DNA of 64,000 nucleotides, taken from Raineyella antarctica. Lineage in GTDB: Bacteria > Actinomycetota > Actinomycetes > Propionibacteriales > Propionibacteriaceae. The stretch spans positions 186,001 through 250,000 of the forward strand of contig NZ_FMYF01000005.1 in the NCBI RefSeq assembly GCF_900092135.1, read 5' to 3'. The notes below the pieces were generated by a model. That model made no database searches. It saw only the letters and a program-made list of their open reading frames with translations, and was not told where the DNA came from. The first letter of the stretch is position 1, and each line of letters starts with the position of its first letter. Shown here one piece after another: positions 52,645-60,964 of the stretch. The position numbers were made by a program, and so were the translations under genes.

Positions 52645-52932
52645 TCAGCCGTCCTGGGGCCACCCGGCGGCGAGCTCCCGGATCCGCGCGACGCGGGCCA
52701 GGATGGCGTCCACGTCGCCCGGGTCGGACACCAGCCCGACCAGCATCGCGGTCAGCGGGGCACCCGGGCGGCTCGGACCGTGGGCGACCTCGGCGATCAT
52801 GTCGAGCATCGGCGTACGCACCTGCTCGAGCACCTCGGGCGCGAGCCCGAGCTCGGCGACGACGGCGTCCAGCCACTCGCCCATCCGGCGCATCTTCTCG
52901 GCCTCCACGGCCGGGTTGGAGGACTTGGCCAC
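52645..52932 (-). CDS. DUF6457 family small protein
   Basis: 95 residues, mostly helical and acidic at the start. VEAEKMRRMGEWLDAVVAELGL and VRTPMLDMIAEVAHGPSRPGAPLTAML match the DUF6457 pattern, which also occurs fused to molybdopterin-guanylyltransferases. Function is unknown. Its GTG is one base past the glyS stop, so it is likely cotranslated. Confidence 0.7.
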   Translation of the reverse strand: MAKSSNPAVEAEKMRRMGEWLDAVVAELGLAPEVLEQVRTPMLDMIAEVAHGPSRPGAPLTAMLVGLVSDPGDVDAILARVARIRELAAGWPQDG

Positions 52933-52933
52933 G

Positions 52934-54322
52934 TCAGCAGCCGATCAGCTTGCCGGCGAGGTAGGACTCGACCTGGTCCAGGGAGATCCGCTCCTGCGAC
53001 ATGGTGTCGCGCTCGCGGATGGTCACGGCCTGGTCCTCCAGCGTGTCGAAGTCGACCGTCACGCAGTACGGCGTGCCGATCTCGTCCTGCCGCCGGTAGC
53101 GCTTGCCGATCGCCTGGGCGTCGTCGAAGTCCACGTTCCAGTACTTGCGCAGCGCCGCGGCGAGGTCCTTGGCCTTGGGGGTCAGGCTCTCGTTGCGGGA
53201 CAGCGGCAGCACGGCCACCTTCACCGGCGCCAGGCGCGGGTCCAGCTTGAGGACCGTACGCTTGTCGACGCCGCCCTTGGCGTTGGGGGCCTCGTCCTCG
53301 ACGTACGAGTCGACCAGGAAGGCCATCAGCGAGCGGGTCAGGCCGGCCGCGGGCTCGATCACGTACGGCGTGTAGTGCTCTCCCTTGGCCTGGTCGAAGT
53401 ACTCCAGGACGGTGCCCGAGTGCTCCGAGTGGGTGCCGAGGTCGAAGTCGGTGCGGTTCGCGACGCCCTCCAGCTCACCCCAGTCCGAGCCCTGGAAGCC
53501 GAAGCGGTACTCGATGTCGACGGTGCGCTTGGAGTAGTGCGACAGCTTCTCCTTCGGGTGCTCGTAGAAGCGCAGGTTCTCCGGGTCGATGCCGAGCTGG
53601 ACGTACCACTGGTGGCGGTTCTCCAGCCAGTAGTCGTGCCAGGTCTCGTCCGTGCCCGGCTCGACGAAGAACTCCATCTCCATCTGCTCGAACTCGCGGG
53701 TGCGGAAGATGAAGTTGCCCGGCGTGATCTCGTTGCGGAAGGACTTGCCGACCTGGCCGATGCCGAACGGCGGCTTCTTGCGCGCGGCGGTCATCACGTT
53801 CTTGAAGTTCACGAAGATGCCCTGGGCGGTCTCGGGACGCAGGTAGTGCAGCCCGGACTCGTCCTCGACCGGGCCGAGGAAGGTCTTCAGCATCATGTTG
53901 AAGTCACGGGGCTCGGTCCACTGGCCCTTGACGCCGCAGTTGGGGCAGTTGATGTCGGCCAGCGGCACGGTGTCGGGGTCGGCGAGGCCGTGCTTCTCGG
54001 CGTACGCCTCCTGCAGGTGGTCGGCGCGCAGGCGCTTGTGGCAGGACATGCACTCGGTCAGCGGGTCGGTGAACACGCCGACGTGGCCCGAGGCCACCCA
54101 GACCTCGCGGGGCAGGATGATCGAGGAGTCCAGGCCAACGATGTCCTCGCGGCCGGTGACCATCCACTTCCACCACTGCCGCTTGATGTTCTCCTTCAGC
54201 TCGACGCCGTAGGGCCCGTAGTCCCAGGCGGAGCGCGTACCACCGTAGATCTCACCGCTGGGGAAAACGAAGCCGCGCCGCTTGGCGAGGGAAATGACAT
54301 TGTCGAGCTTGCTCGGGGCCAC
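52934..54322 (-). CDS. glyS: Glycyl-tRNA synthetase, alpha2 type
   Basis: 462 residues, the eukaryote-like homodimer form used by actinobacteria. It charges tRNA-Gly. Class II motif 2 lies in [25 protein letters not shown] and motif 3 near the C-terminus ([15 protein letters not shown]). A CxxC zinc knuckle (CMSCHKRL...CPNCG) is inserted near residues 95-140. The GTG at 54322 is chosen because [19 protein letters not shown] is the family start and GGAG lies 8 nt upstream; the longer in-frame upstream stretch is not coding. Confidence 0.97.
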   Translation of the reverse strand: MAPSKLDNVISLAKRRGFVFPSGEIYGGTRSAWDYGPYGVELKENIKRQWWKWMVTGREDIVGLDSSIILPREVWVASGHVGVFTDPLTECMSCHKRLRADHLQEAYAEKHGLADPDTVPLADINCPNCGVKGQWTEPRDFNMMLKTFLGPVEDESGLHYLRPETAQGIFVNFKNVMTAARKKPPFGIGQVGKSFRNEITPGNFIFRTREFEQMEMEFFVEPGTDETWHDYWLENRHQWYVQLGIDPENLRFYEHPKEKLSHYSKRTVDIEYRFGFQGSDWGELEGVANRTDFDLGTHSEHSGTVLEYFDQAKGEHYTPYVIEPAAGLTRSLMAFLVDSYVEDEAPNAKGGVDKRTVLKLDPRLAPVKVAVLPLSRNESLTPKAKDLAAALRKYWNVDFDDAQAIGKRYRRQDEIGTPYCVTVDFDTLEDQAVTIRERDTMSQERISLDQVESYLAGKLIGC

Positions 54323-54470
54323 TGATCTCACTCCGTCTGTCGGTCGGGGGCATCCGGCTGATGCCACCAGCGGACACCCTATCCGACAGCACTTCCGGCG
54401 GTCATTGCCGGGCGGGGAGCGGTACGAGCCCTTCGGGCCCCCTTCCGACCACCGCGACCACGTGTCGAGC

Positions 54471-54794
54471 TCAGAACCCACCGCGGGGGACGTTCTCCCC
54501 CAGCTCGTCCTCCGGCAGGTAGGCGCTCGGCTCGTCGATCGCGTACGGCATCACCGGCATCAGGGCGTACGTCGCGGCGGCGCCGCCGATCGCCCGGCGA
54601 TAGCTGCCCACGTCGCGCCAGCGGGTGACCAGGGCCCACAGCTGCGGATCGTCGAGGTTGCGGACCAGGTCGACCGACTCCACGCCGGGACGGCTCCGGA
54701 AGTGCTCGAGCGCCACGTCGACGGCGGGGCGGAACTCCTGGCGGCGGTCGACGGGGACCCGGAAACGATGGATCGCGAGCACGGGGGCGAGCAT
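54471..54794 (-). CDS. ABM-domain (antibiotic biosynthesis monooxygenase-like) protein
   Basis: 107 residues. The ferredoxin-like ABM fold is suggested by [29 protein letters not shown] and [19 protein letters not shown]. It has no signal peptide. It is divergent from znuA with the Zur-like sites between, so it may belong to the zinc regulon. No ribosome site is visible before the ATG. Confidence 0.7.
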   Translation of the reverse strand: MLAPVLAIHRFRVPVDRRQEFRPAVDVALEHFRSRPGVESVDLVRNLDDPQLWALVTRWRDVGSYRRAIGGAAATYALMPVMPYAIDEPSAYLPEDELGENVPRGGF

Positions 54795-54801
54795 ACACTC
54801 T

Positions 54802-54846
54802 TAATGATTTTGACTTTCATTAGCGCCTGGATGAAAATGATTTCCA
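54802..54846. promoter_or_regulatory. Zur boxes and leaderless promoter of znuA
   Basis: TGAAAATGATTTCCA at 54832-54846 differs by one base from the actinobacterial Zur box TGAAAATGATTTTCA. A second, weaker dyad TAATGA / TCATTA spans 54802-54822. Promoter boxes TTGACT (54810-54815) and GAAAAT (54833-54838) have a 17-bp spacer and put the start point on the znuA ATG. Zur bound with zinc would cover the -10 box. Confidence 0.85.
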
Positions 54847-55802
54847 TGAACCACGAACGACTGTTGGCAGGGGCTGCCGCACTGACCTGCCTCACGCTGC
54901 TCTCAGCCTGCGGCACGTCCTCGAACCCTGCGCAGCACCAGGCCGGCACCCCGGTCCGGGTGGTCGCCGCCGTGTATCCCTACCAGTGGCTCACCGAGCA
55001 GATCGGCGGGGACAAGGTCCAGGTGGAGGGGCTGCTGAAGCCCGGAGCCGACGCCCACGACCTCGAACTGACCCCCAAGCAGGTCGCCGACGTCACGCAG
55101 CTGGCCGACCTGGTCGTCTACGAGTCCCACCTGCAGGCGCCGGTGGACAACGCGGTCGCGGGTGGCACCAAGGGCCGGGCCCTCGACACCACGACCCTGG
55201 TCCAGGACCTGGTGACCACGACGGATGCCAGTGGCCACGACGGCGAGACCCCGGCCACCACCCAGGCCGAGCACCAGAACGAGGATCCCCACCTCTGGCT
55301 GGACCCGACGAACATGGCGACCGTGGCGGTGGCGATCCGCGACCAGCTCAGCGCCATCGACCCCTCCGCCGCCGCCACCTTCACGGCCAACACCGACAAG
55401 GTGGTCGCTGACCTGAAGGGCCTGGACACCGAGTACTCCTCAGGCCTGGCGCACTGTGACCGCAAGGTCTTCATCACCTCCCACGAGGCCTTCGGCTACC
55501 TGGCCCACCGGTACGGACTCGAGCAGATCGCGGTCCGTGGCCTCGACGCGTCGGTCGAGCCGACGGCCGCCAGGATCGTCGAGGTCCAGAACATCGCCAA
55601 GCAGGAGGGGGTCACGACGATCTTCTACGAGACCGCCCTCTCCCCCGCCGTCTCGCAGTCGATCGCCAAGGACGGGAACCTGCGCACCGACGTCCTCGAC
55701 CCGCTCGAAGCGGCCCCCCAGGACACCGCGCGCGGCGCCGACTACCCCGGCGTCATGCGCGCGAACCTGCAGGCCCTCCGCACCGCGAACGGCTGCCGAT
55801 GA
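54846..55802 (+). CDS. znuA: Zinc ABC importer substrate-binding lipoprotein
   Basis: 318 residues. Lipobox LLSAC near residue 21. The ligands for Zn2+ are His in GADAHDLEL, His in EDPHLWLDP and His in SHEAFGYLAHRYGL. A short His/Asp/Glu loop (GHDGETPATTQAEHQNEDPH) lies between. The ATG at 54846 is the last base of the Zur box, so the mRNA is probably leaderless. First gene of znuA-znuC-znuB-zur. Confidence 0.94.
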   Translation: MNHERLLAGAAALTCLTLLSACGTSSNPAQHQAGTPVRVVAAVYPYQWLTEQIGGDKVQVEGLLKPGADAHDLELTPKQVADVTQLADLVVYESHLQAPVDNAVAGGTKGRALDTTTLVQDLVTTTDASGHDGETPATTQAEHQNEDPHLWLDPTNMATVAVAIRDQLSAIDPSAAATFTANTDKVVADLKGLDTEYSSGLAHCDRKVFITSHEAFGYLAHRYGLEQIAVRGLDASVEPTAARIVEVQNIAKQEGVTTIFYETALSPAVSQSIAKDGNLRTDVLDPLEAAPQDTARGADYPGVMRANLQALRTANGCR

Positions 55803-56581
55803 ACGCGCCGGTCGTCTCCCTGCGCGACGTGTCGGTGGGGCTGGGTGGCCTGCCGATCGTCCGCGGCATCACCGCGGACATCCGCCCCGGTGAGTTCGTC
55901 GCCCTGCTGGGGGCGAACGGATCCGGCAAGACGACGCTGCTGCGCGCCGTGCTCGGGCTCGTCCCCCACCACCGCGGCAGCATCGAACTGTTCGGCGAAC
56001 CGCTCGACTCCTTCCGTGACTGGCGTCGGGTCGGCTACGTCCCCCAGCACATCGACCCGGCGATGCTGAACTCCACCGTCCGCGAGGTGGTCGGGACCGG
56101 ACGGTTGCCGCTGCGGCGGCCGTTCGTGCCACCGGGCCGCCGGGACCGGGAGGCGATCGCCCGGGCACTGGCGGAGGTGGACCTGGCCGACCGGGCCAGG
56201 ACCCGGATCTCCCACCTGTCGGGCGGCCAGCGCCGCCGCACGATGATCGCCCGGGCTCTGGCGACCGACCCGGAACTGCTGGTGATGGACGAGCCGCTCG
56301 CCGGCGTGGACCTGGCGACCCAGGAGACCCTGGCCGGCCTGATGCGTACCCTCACGCAGGCCCGCGGGCTGACCGTCCTGGTCGTCCTGCACGAGCCGGG
56401 CCCGTTCGCCGACCTCGTCAGCCGCACCCTGCTGCTGCAGGACGGGCGCCTGGTCTACGACGGAGCGGGCTTCGAGCTGGCCCTGCCGCACGAGCACCAC
56501 CTGCCACCCGAACACGTCTCGTCGCAGACGGACTGGGTGCCGTCGTACCCGACGAGCCAGGACCAGCCCGAGGAGGACTGA
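55799..56581 (+). CDS. znuC: Zinc ABC importer ATPase
   Basis: 260 residues. Walker A GANGSGKTT near residue 39, signature LSGGQRRR near 142, Walker B LLVMDEPL and H-loop VVLHE. The C-terminus is His-rich (LPHEHHLPPEH) as in many metal-transport ATPases. The ATG overlaps the znuA stop and the stop overlaps the znuB ATG. Confidence 0.95.
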   Translation: MNAPVVSLRDVSVGLGGLPIVRGITADIRPGEFVALLGANGSGKTTLLRAVLGLVPHHRGSIELFGEPLDSFRDWRRVGYVPQHIDPAMLNSTVREVVGTGRLPLRRPFVPPGRRDREAIARALAEVDLADRARTRISHLSGGQRRRTMIARALATDPELLVMDEPLAGVDLATQETLAGLMRTLTQARGLTVLVVLHEPGPFADLVSRTLLLQDGRLVYDGAGFELALPHEHHLPPEHVSSQTDWVPSYPTSQDQPEED

Positions 56582-57570
56582 TGGAGATCCTGACCTACCC
56601 CTTCATGCAGCGTGCCCTGGTCGCGGCGCTGCTCACCGGGCTGATCGCCCCGACGATCGGCATCTACATCGTCCAGAAGCGGCTCAGCCTGCTCGGCGAC
56701 GGACTCGGCCACGTGGCCATCGCGGGCGTCGGCCTGGCCCTGCTCACCGGGACCGCTCCGCTACCGGTGGCGATCGTGGTGGCCATCGGCGGTGCGATCC
56801 TGATCGAGTACCTGCGCCAGCACCAGCGCGCCTCCGGCGACGTCGGGCTGGCCATCCTCTTCTACGGCGGCCTGGCTGGCGGTGTCTTCATGTCCGGTCT
56901 GGCCGGAGCCGGAGGCCTCAACCAGTACCTCTTCGGTTCGATCACCACGATCAGCAACGGGGACCTGGTGATGATCGTGGTGCTGTCCGTCGTGGCCCTG
57001 GTCGTCTCGCTGGGACTGGCCGACCGCCTGTTCGCCGTCTCGACCGACGAGGAGTACGCCCGCACCCTCGGGCTTCCGGTCGGCTTCTACAACTACCTGA
57101 TCGTGGTCCTGGCCGCCGTCGCGATCTCCCTGTCGATGCGTACGGTCGGGCTCCTGCTGGTCAGCGCGCTCATGGTGGTGCCGGTGGCGGCCAGCCGCAA
57201 CCTGGCCAACGGCTTCTGGCACAGCCTGTTGCTGGCGATGGCGATCGGGATCCTGGCCGCCGGTGGCGGCATCGTCGGCTCCTACTACTGGAACGCGCCG
57301 CCCGGGGCACTGATCGTGCTGCTGGCGATCGGGGTCTTCGTGGCCTCGCTGCCGATCGGCACGGTGCTCACCCGGCGGCGCCGGCGCAGCCGGCTGCTGC
57401 CCGTGGCCGAGGAGATCGTCCCGCCGCCGCACCAGCAGGTCGAGCAGCACCCGCACGTGCACGGCGGCCCCGACTGCCACCACCCCACCGCGCAGCACGC
57501 CGACCACGTCGACTACCTGCACGACGGCCACCGGCACGCCATGCACGGCGACCACTATGACGAGCACTGA
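56581..57570 (+). CDS. znuB: Zinc ABC importer permease
   Basis: 329 residues. About eight membrane segments of the ABC-3 family (GLIAPTIGIYIVQKRLSLLGDGLGHVAIAGVG is diagnostic). The last 50 or so residues are a cytoplasmic His/Asp-rich tail (HQQVEQHPHVHG, DCHHP, HDGHRHAMHGDHYDEH) that could hold zinc at the inner mouth of the pore. Confidence 0.95.
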   Translation: MEILTYPFMQRALVAALLTGLIAPTIGIYIVQKRLSLLGDGLGHVAIAGVGLALLTGTAPLPVAIVVAIGGAILIEYLRQHQRASGDVGLAILFYGGLAGGVFMSGLAGAGGLNQYLFGSITTISNGDLVMIVVLSVVALVVSLGLADRLFAVSTDEEYARTLGLPVGFYNYLIVVLAAVAISLSMRTVGLLLVSALMVVPVAASRNLANGFWHSLLLAMAIGILAAGGGIVGSYYWNAPPGALIVLLAIGVFVASLPIGTVLTRRRRRSRLLPVAEEIVPPPHQQVEQHPHVHGGPDCHHPTAQHADHVDYLHDGHRHAMHGDHYDEH

Positions 57571-57587
57571 GCGAGGAGGTTCCCACG

Positions 57588-57986
57588 ATGGCCGTCGGAC
57601 AACGTACGACACGACAGCGTGAGGCGGTCGACCGCGTGATGGCGCAGTCCGAGGAGTTCCGGACCGCCCAGCAGGTCCACGAACTGCTCCGCGCGCGCGG
57701 CGACCAGGTCGGGCTCACCACTGTCTACCGGACCCTGCAGGCGATGGCGGACGCCGGGGAGGTCGACGTGCTGCGCACCGGTGACGGCGAGGCCGCCTAC
57801 CGGCGCTGCACCTCCGAGCAGCACCACCACCACCTGGTCTGCACCGGCTGCGGGCGCACGGTCGAGATCGAGGACCCCGACGTCCACGCCTGGACCCAGC
57901 GCATCGGGGCCCAGCACGGCTTCCACGACGTCCGCCACGACCTGGAGATCTACGGCGTGTGCGAGGAGTGCTGGGCCCGCGGCTGA
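57588..57986 (+). CDS. zur: Fur-family zinc uptake regulator Zur
   Basis: 132 residues. A winged helix DNA-binding domain (TTRQREAVDRVMAQ through VGLTTVYRTLQAMADAG), His-rich regulatory metal site EQHHHHLVC and structural zinc cysteines in CTGCG and CEEC. Zinc-bound Zur would repress the operon from the box at 54832-54846. Its gene is last in the operon, 17 nt after znuB, giving autoregulation. Confidence 0.95.
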   Translation: MAVGQRTTRQREAVDRVMAQSEEFRTAQQVHELLRARGDQVGLTTVYRTLQAMADAGEVDVLRTGDGEAAYRRCTSEQHHHHLVCTGCGRTVEIEDPDVHAWTQRIGAQHGFHDVRHDLEIYGVCEECWARG

Positions 57987-58018
57987 TCGGTCGACCAGCA
58001 CCACCCGCAGCCGATCAG
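57983..58018. terminator. Hairpin spanning the convergent zur and lutC 3' ends
   Basis: CTGATCGG / CCGATCAG, 8 bp with a 20-nt loop. Both stop codons lie in the arms. Confidence 0.45.
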
Positions 58019-58659
58019 TCGTCGACCACGACCACCCACAGGGTGCGCGGACCGTGCACACCCTCGACCCGGCTCAACTCGATGTCGGAGGTCGCCGAGG
58101 GACCGCTGATCCAGGTCAGCGGGCTCCCGGCACGCACCGCCGGGGCGAGCGCGGCGACGGCCTCGGGCACGTCCGAGACGACGTCGCCGGCCCGCACCAG
58201 GCAGACGTGCCGGTCCGGGACCAGCGAGAGCGCCCGTCGTCCCTGGCCGGGCCCGTGGTCGAGCACGATCGTGCCGGTCTCGGCGATGCCGACCACACTG
58301 GTCGTCACCACCGCGTCGATGGCGTCCAGGTCCGCGGCGGTCAGGGAGCCGTCGTCCACGACGACCGACAGCTCCCCGGCCTCCCGGATCGCCCGGTGCA
58401 GCCGCTCGTCGGTGCCCGTGGGCAGGACGACGCGACGGGCGCCGGTCGACCCCAGGGCCCGCACCACCTCGGATGGGAGGTCCCCCGAGGCGCAGCGCAC
58501 CACCGTCGCCCGGTAGTCCTCGACCCGTTCCACGAACCGCCCGACCACGTCGGGCATCCCGGTCGCCCGGCCGTAGGTCCAGTCGACCGGCCCGTCCGGC
58601 TCGGGCACGTCGGCGATCGCCGCCCGGACCCTGCCCAGCACCACGTCACGCGCGCTCAT
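58015..58659 (-). CDS. lutC: L-lactate utilisation protein LutC
   Basis: 214 residues, LUD domain (DUF162). Conserved stretches are VVTTSVVGIAETGTIVLDHG and SATSDIELSRVEGVHGPRTL. With LutA and LutB it forms the iron-sulfur L-lactate oxidation complex. AAGGAG lies 7 nt upstream of the ATG, inside the lutB 3' end (14-nt overlap). Confidence 0.94.
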   Translation of the reverse strand: MSARDVVLGRVRAAIADVPEPDGPVDWTYGRATGMPDVVGRFVERVEDYRATVVRCASGDLPSEVVRALGSTGARRVVLPTGTDERLHRAIREAGELSVVVDDGSLTAADLDAIDAVVTTSVVGIAETGTIVLDHGPGQGRRALSLVPDRHVCLVRAGDVVSDVPEAVAALAPAVRAGSPLTWISGPSATSDIELSRVEGVHGPRTLWVVVVDD

Positions 58660-60145
58660 CACGGTTCTCCTTCCACCACTGGCGGAACGTCTGTTCGGGG
58701 ACCATCGGGACGTCGCGGTTCTGCGTCCAGCGCGACAGTGGTGGCGGCAGCGGCCCGATCGTACGGATCGGCAGCAGCTTGCCGGCCAGCGAACTCGCCC
58801 TGCCAGCGGCCTCCAGGCGGTGGTGGTCGGCCATCACCCAACTGGCCGCCCTCATCATCGCCGGCTCGAACTGGTTCGCCTGGTGGCGCTTCTTCTCCTC
58901 CACGACCCGGTGGCGCTCGTGCACCAGCAGGTCGGCGATCGGGATCTTCACCGGGCACACGTCGGTGCAGGCCCCACACAGGGTGGAGGCGAACGGCAGG
59001 CTCTTGTCGATCGCGGACCCGACACCGCGCAGCTGCGGGTTGAGGATCGCGCCGATCGGGCCCGGGTAGACCGAGCCGTACGCGTGCCCGCCGACCCGCT
59101 CGTACACCGGGCAGATGTTGAGGCAGGCCGAGCAGCGGATGCAGCGCAGCGCCTCCCGGCCCTTCGGATCGGCCAGCGCGTTGGTGCGCCCGTTGTCCAG
59201 CAGCACGACATGGACGTCCTGTGGGCCGTCGCCTTCGTGCGGGCCGGTCCACAGCGAGGTGTACGGGTTCATCCGCTCCCCGGTCGAGGAGCGCGGCAGC
59301 AACTGGAGGAAGACCTCCAGGTCCTCGACCGTGGGCAGCACCTTCTCGATGCCCACCACCGAGATCAGCGTCTCCGGGAGCGTGAGGTTCATCCGGCCGT
59401 TGCCCTCGGACTCGACCACGACCAGGGTGCCGGTCTCGGCGACGGCGAAGTTCGCCCCGGAGATCGCCACCTTCGTCCGCAGGAACTTGTTGCGCAGGTG
59501 CGTACGAGCGGCGCCGGCCAGGTCGACCGGTTCCTCCGAGAGCCCCTCGGGCGCCGGGGTGCCGTACGTACCCATCTCCTCGCGGAAGATCTCGCGGATC
59601 TCGCCGCGGTTGCGGTGGATCGCCGGGACCAGGATGTGGCTGGGGAAGTCGTGGCCCAGCTGGACGATCAACTCGGCCAGGTCGGTCTCCCAGGCGGCGA
59701 TGCCAGCCTCCTCCAGGGCCTCGTTCATGCCGATCTCCTGGGTGACCATGGACTTCACCTTGGTCACCTCGTGCTCCCCGGTCGCGCGGACCAGGTCGAC
59801 GATGATCCGGTTGGCCTCGGCTGCGTCCGCCGCCCAGTGCACGGTCGCGCCGGCCCGGGTCAGCGAGGCCTCGAGGGTCTCCAGGTGCTGGTCGAGGTGG
59901 CGCAGCGTACGGTTCTTGATCGCCTCGCCGGCCGAACGCAGCTGCTCCCAGTGCGGGACCTCGGCCACGACGTTGGCCCGCTTGGTCCGGATGGTGCCGG
60001 TGGCGTGGCGCAGGTTGGCGCGCTGGACCTCGTTCTCCAGACCCTTGCGAGCGGCCTCCGGGAACGGCAGGGCCGGGCGGGTCGACCACTCCGGCGGGGA
60101 AGGCGTCAGTCGGCCGTCGCGGTCGCGCGGTGGCTGGGTGCTCAT
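58646..60145 (-). CDS. lutB: L-lactate utilisation protein LutB (iron-sulfur, LUD domain)
   Basis: 499 residues. An N-terminal LUD domain (residues about 80-300, with VAETGTLVVVESEGNGR) is followed by two ferredoxin-like 4Fe-4S motifs, CIRCSACLNICPVY and CGACTDVCPVKIP, near residues 330-395. It passes electrons within the lactate oxidase complex. The ATG overlaps the lutA stop (ATGA). Confidence 0.95.
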   Translation of the reverse strand: MSTQPPRDRDGRLTPSPPEWSTRPALPFPEAARKGLENEVQRANLRHATGTIRTKRANVVAEVPHWEQLRSAGEAIKNRTLRHLDQHLETLEASLTRAGATVHWAADAAEANRIIVDLVRATGEHEVTKVKSMVTQEIGMNEALEEAGIAAWETDLAELIVQLGHDFPSHILVPAIHRNRGEIREIFREEMGTYGTPAPEGLSEEPVDLAGAARTHLRNKFLRTKVAISGANFAVAETGTLVVVESEGNGRMNLTLPETLISVVGIEKVLPTVEDLEVFLQLLPRSSTGERMNPYTSLWTGPHEGDGPQDVHVVLLDNGRTNALADPKGREALRCIRCSACLNICPVYERVGGHAYGSVYPGPIGAILNPQLRGVGSAIDKSLPFASTLCGACTDVCPVKIPIADLLVHERHRVVEEKKRHQANQFEPAMMRAASWVMADHHRLEAAGRASSLAGKLLPIRTIGPLPPPLSRWTQNRDVPMVPEQTFRQWWKENRDERA

Positions 60146-60924
60146 GCGGAGACCCCCTGCTCGGTGTGCGCCAGGATCTCGGCCAGGTGGATCGGCCTGA
60201 TCCCGCCGCGGTTGCGGTGGATCACCCCGGAGATGTTGAGCGCGCAGAGGTTGTCGCCGGTGACCAGGTACTCGGCCCCGGTGTCCATCACGTGCCGGGC
60301 CTTGTCGTTGACCATGGCCCGGGAGACGTCCGGGTTCTTCAGCGAGAAGGTCCCGCCGAAGCCGCAGCACTGGTCGGCGAACTCCAGCTCGAGCAGCTGG
60401 ATCCCCCGCACCGCGCGCAGCAGCTGGTAGGGCGCGTCGCCCACGCGGGCCACCCGGACGGAGTGGCAGGTCGGGTGGTAGGTGACCCGGTGGGGGAAGT
60501 AGGCACCGACATCGGTCACGCCCAGCACGTTGACCAGGAACTCCGAGATGTCGTACGTACGGGCCGCGACGGCCCGGGACTCCGCGGCCAGGCCGAGGTC
60601 GCCCGCCTCCTCGGCGAGCATCGCGTGCTGGTGGCGTACGGCCCCGATGCAGGAGCCGGAGGGTCCCACGACGTAGTCGTAGTCACCGAACGCCTTGGCG
60701 TAGGTCCGGACGCTGGGCAGCGCCTCGGGGTAGTAGCCGGTGTTGGTGAACACCTGGCCGCAGCAGGTCTGTTCGGGCGGGAACTCCACCCGGCAGCCCA
60801 GTCGCTCCAGGATGCTCACCACGGCCCGTGGTGTGCCTGGGAACATCACGTCGTTGGCGCAGGTGGCGAAGAGCGCCACCGTCTTCCCGGCACCGGGAAG
60901 GCCAGCGGATGGTTCGGACGTCAT
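60142..60924 (-). CDS. lutA: L-lactate utilisation protein LutA
   Basis: 260 residues, a cysteine-rich CCG-domain protein. Two CCG-type motifs (EQTCCGQVFTNTGYY and DQCCGFGGTFSLK), each with an upstream CxxC-like pair (FATCAND, HPTCHSVRVA), which bind an iron-sulfur cluster. GGAGGAG precedes the ATG. It is 40 nt past the lldP stop. Confidence 0.95.
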   Translation of the reverse strand: MTSEPSAGLPGAGKTVALFATCANDVMFPGTPRAVVSILERLGCRVEFPPEQTCCGQVFTNTGYYPEALPSVRTYAKAFGDYDYVVGPSGSCIGAVRHQHAMLAEEAGDLGLAAESRAVAARTYDISEFLVNVLGVTDVGAYFPHRVTYHPTCHSVRVARVGDAPYQLLRAVRGIQLLELEFADQCCGFGGTFSLKNPDVSRAMVNDKARHVMDTGAEYLVTGDNLCALNISGVIHRNRGGIRPIHLAEILAHTEQGVSA

Positions 60925-60964
60925 TGTCTTTCTCCTCCGTATAGGAAATCTTGTGCGGGCGCCC

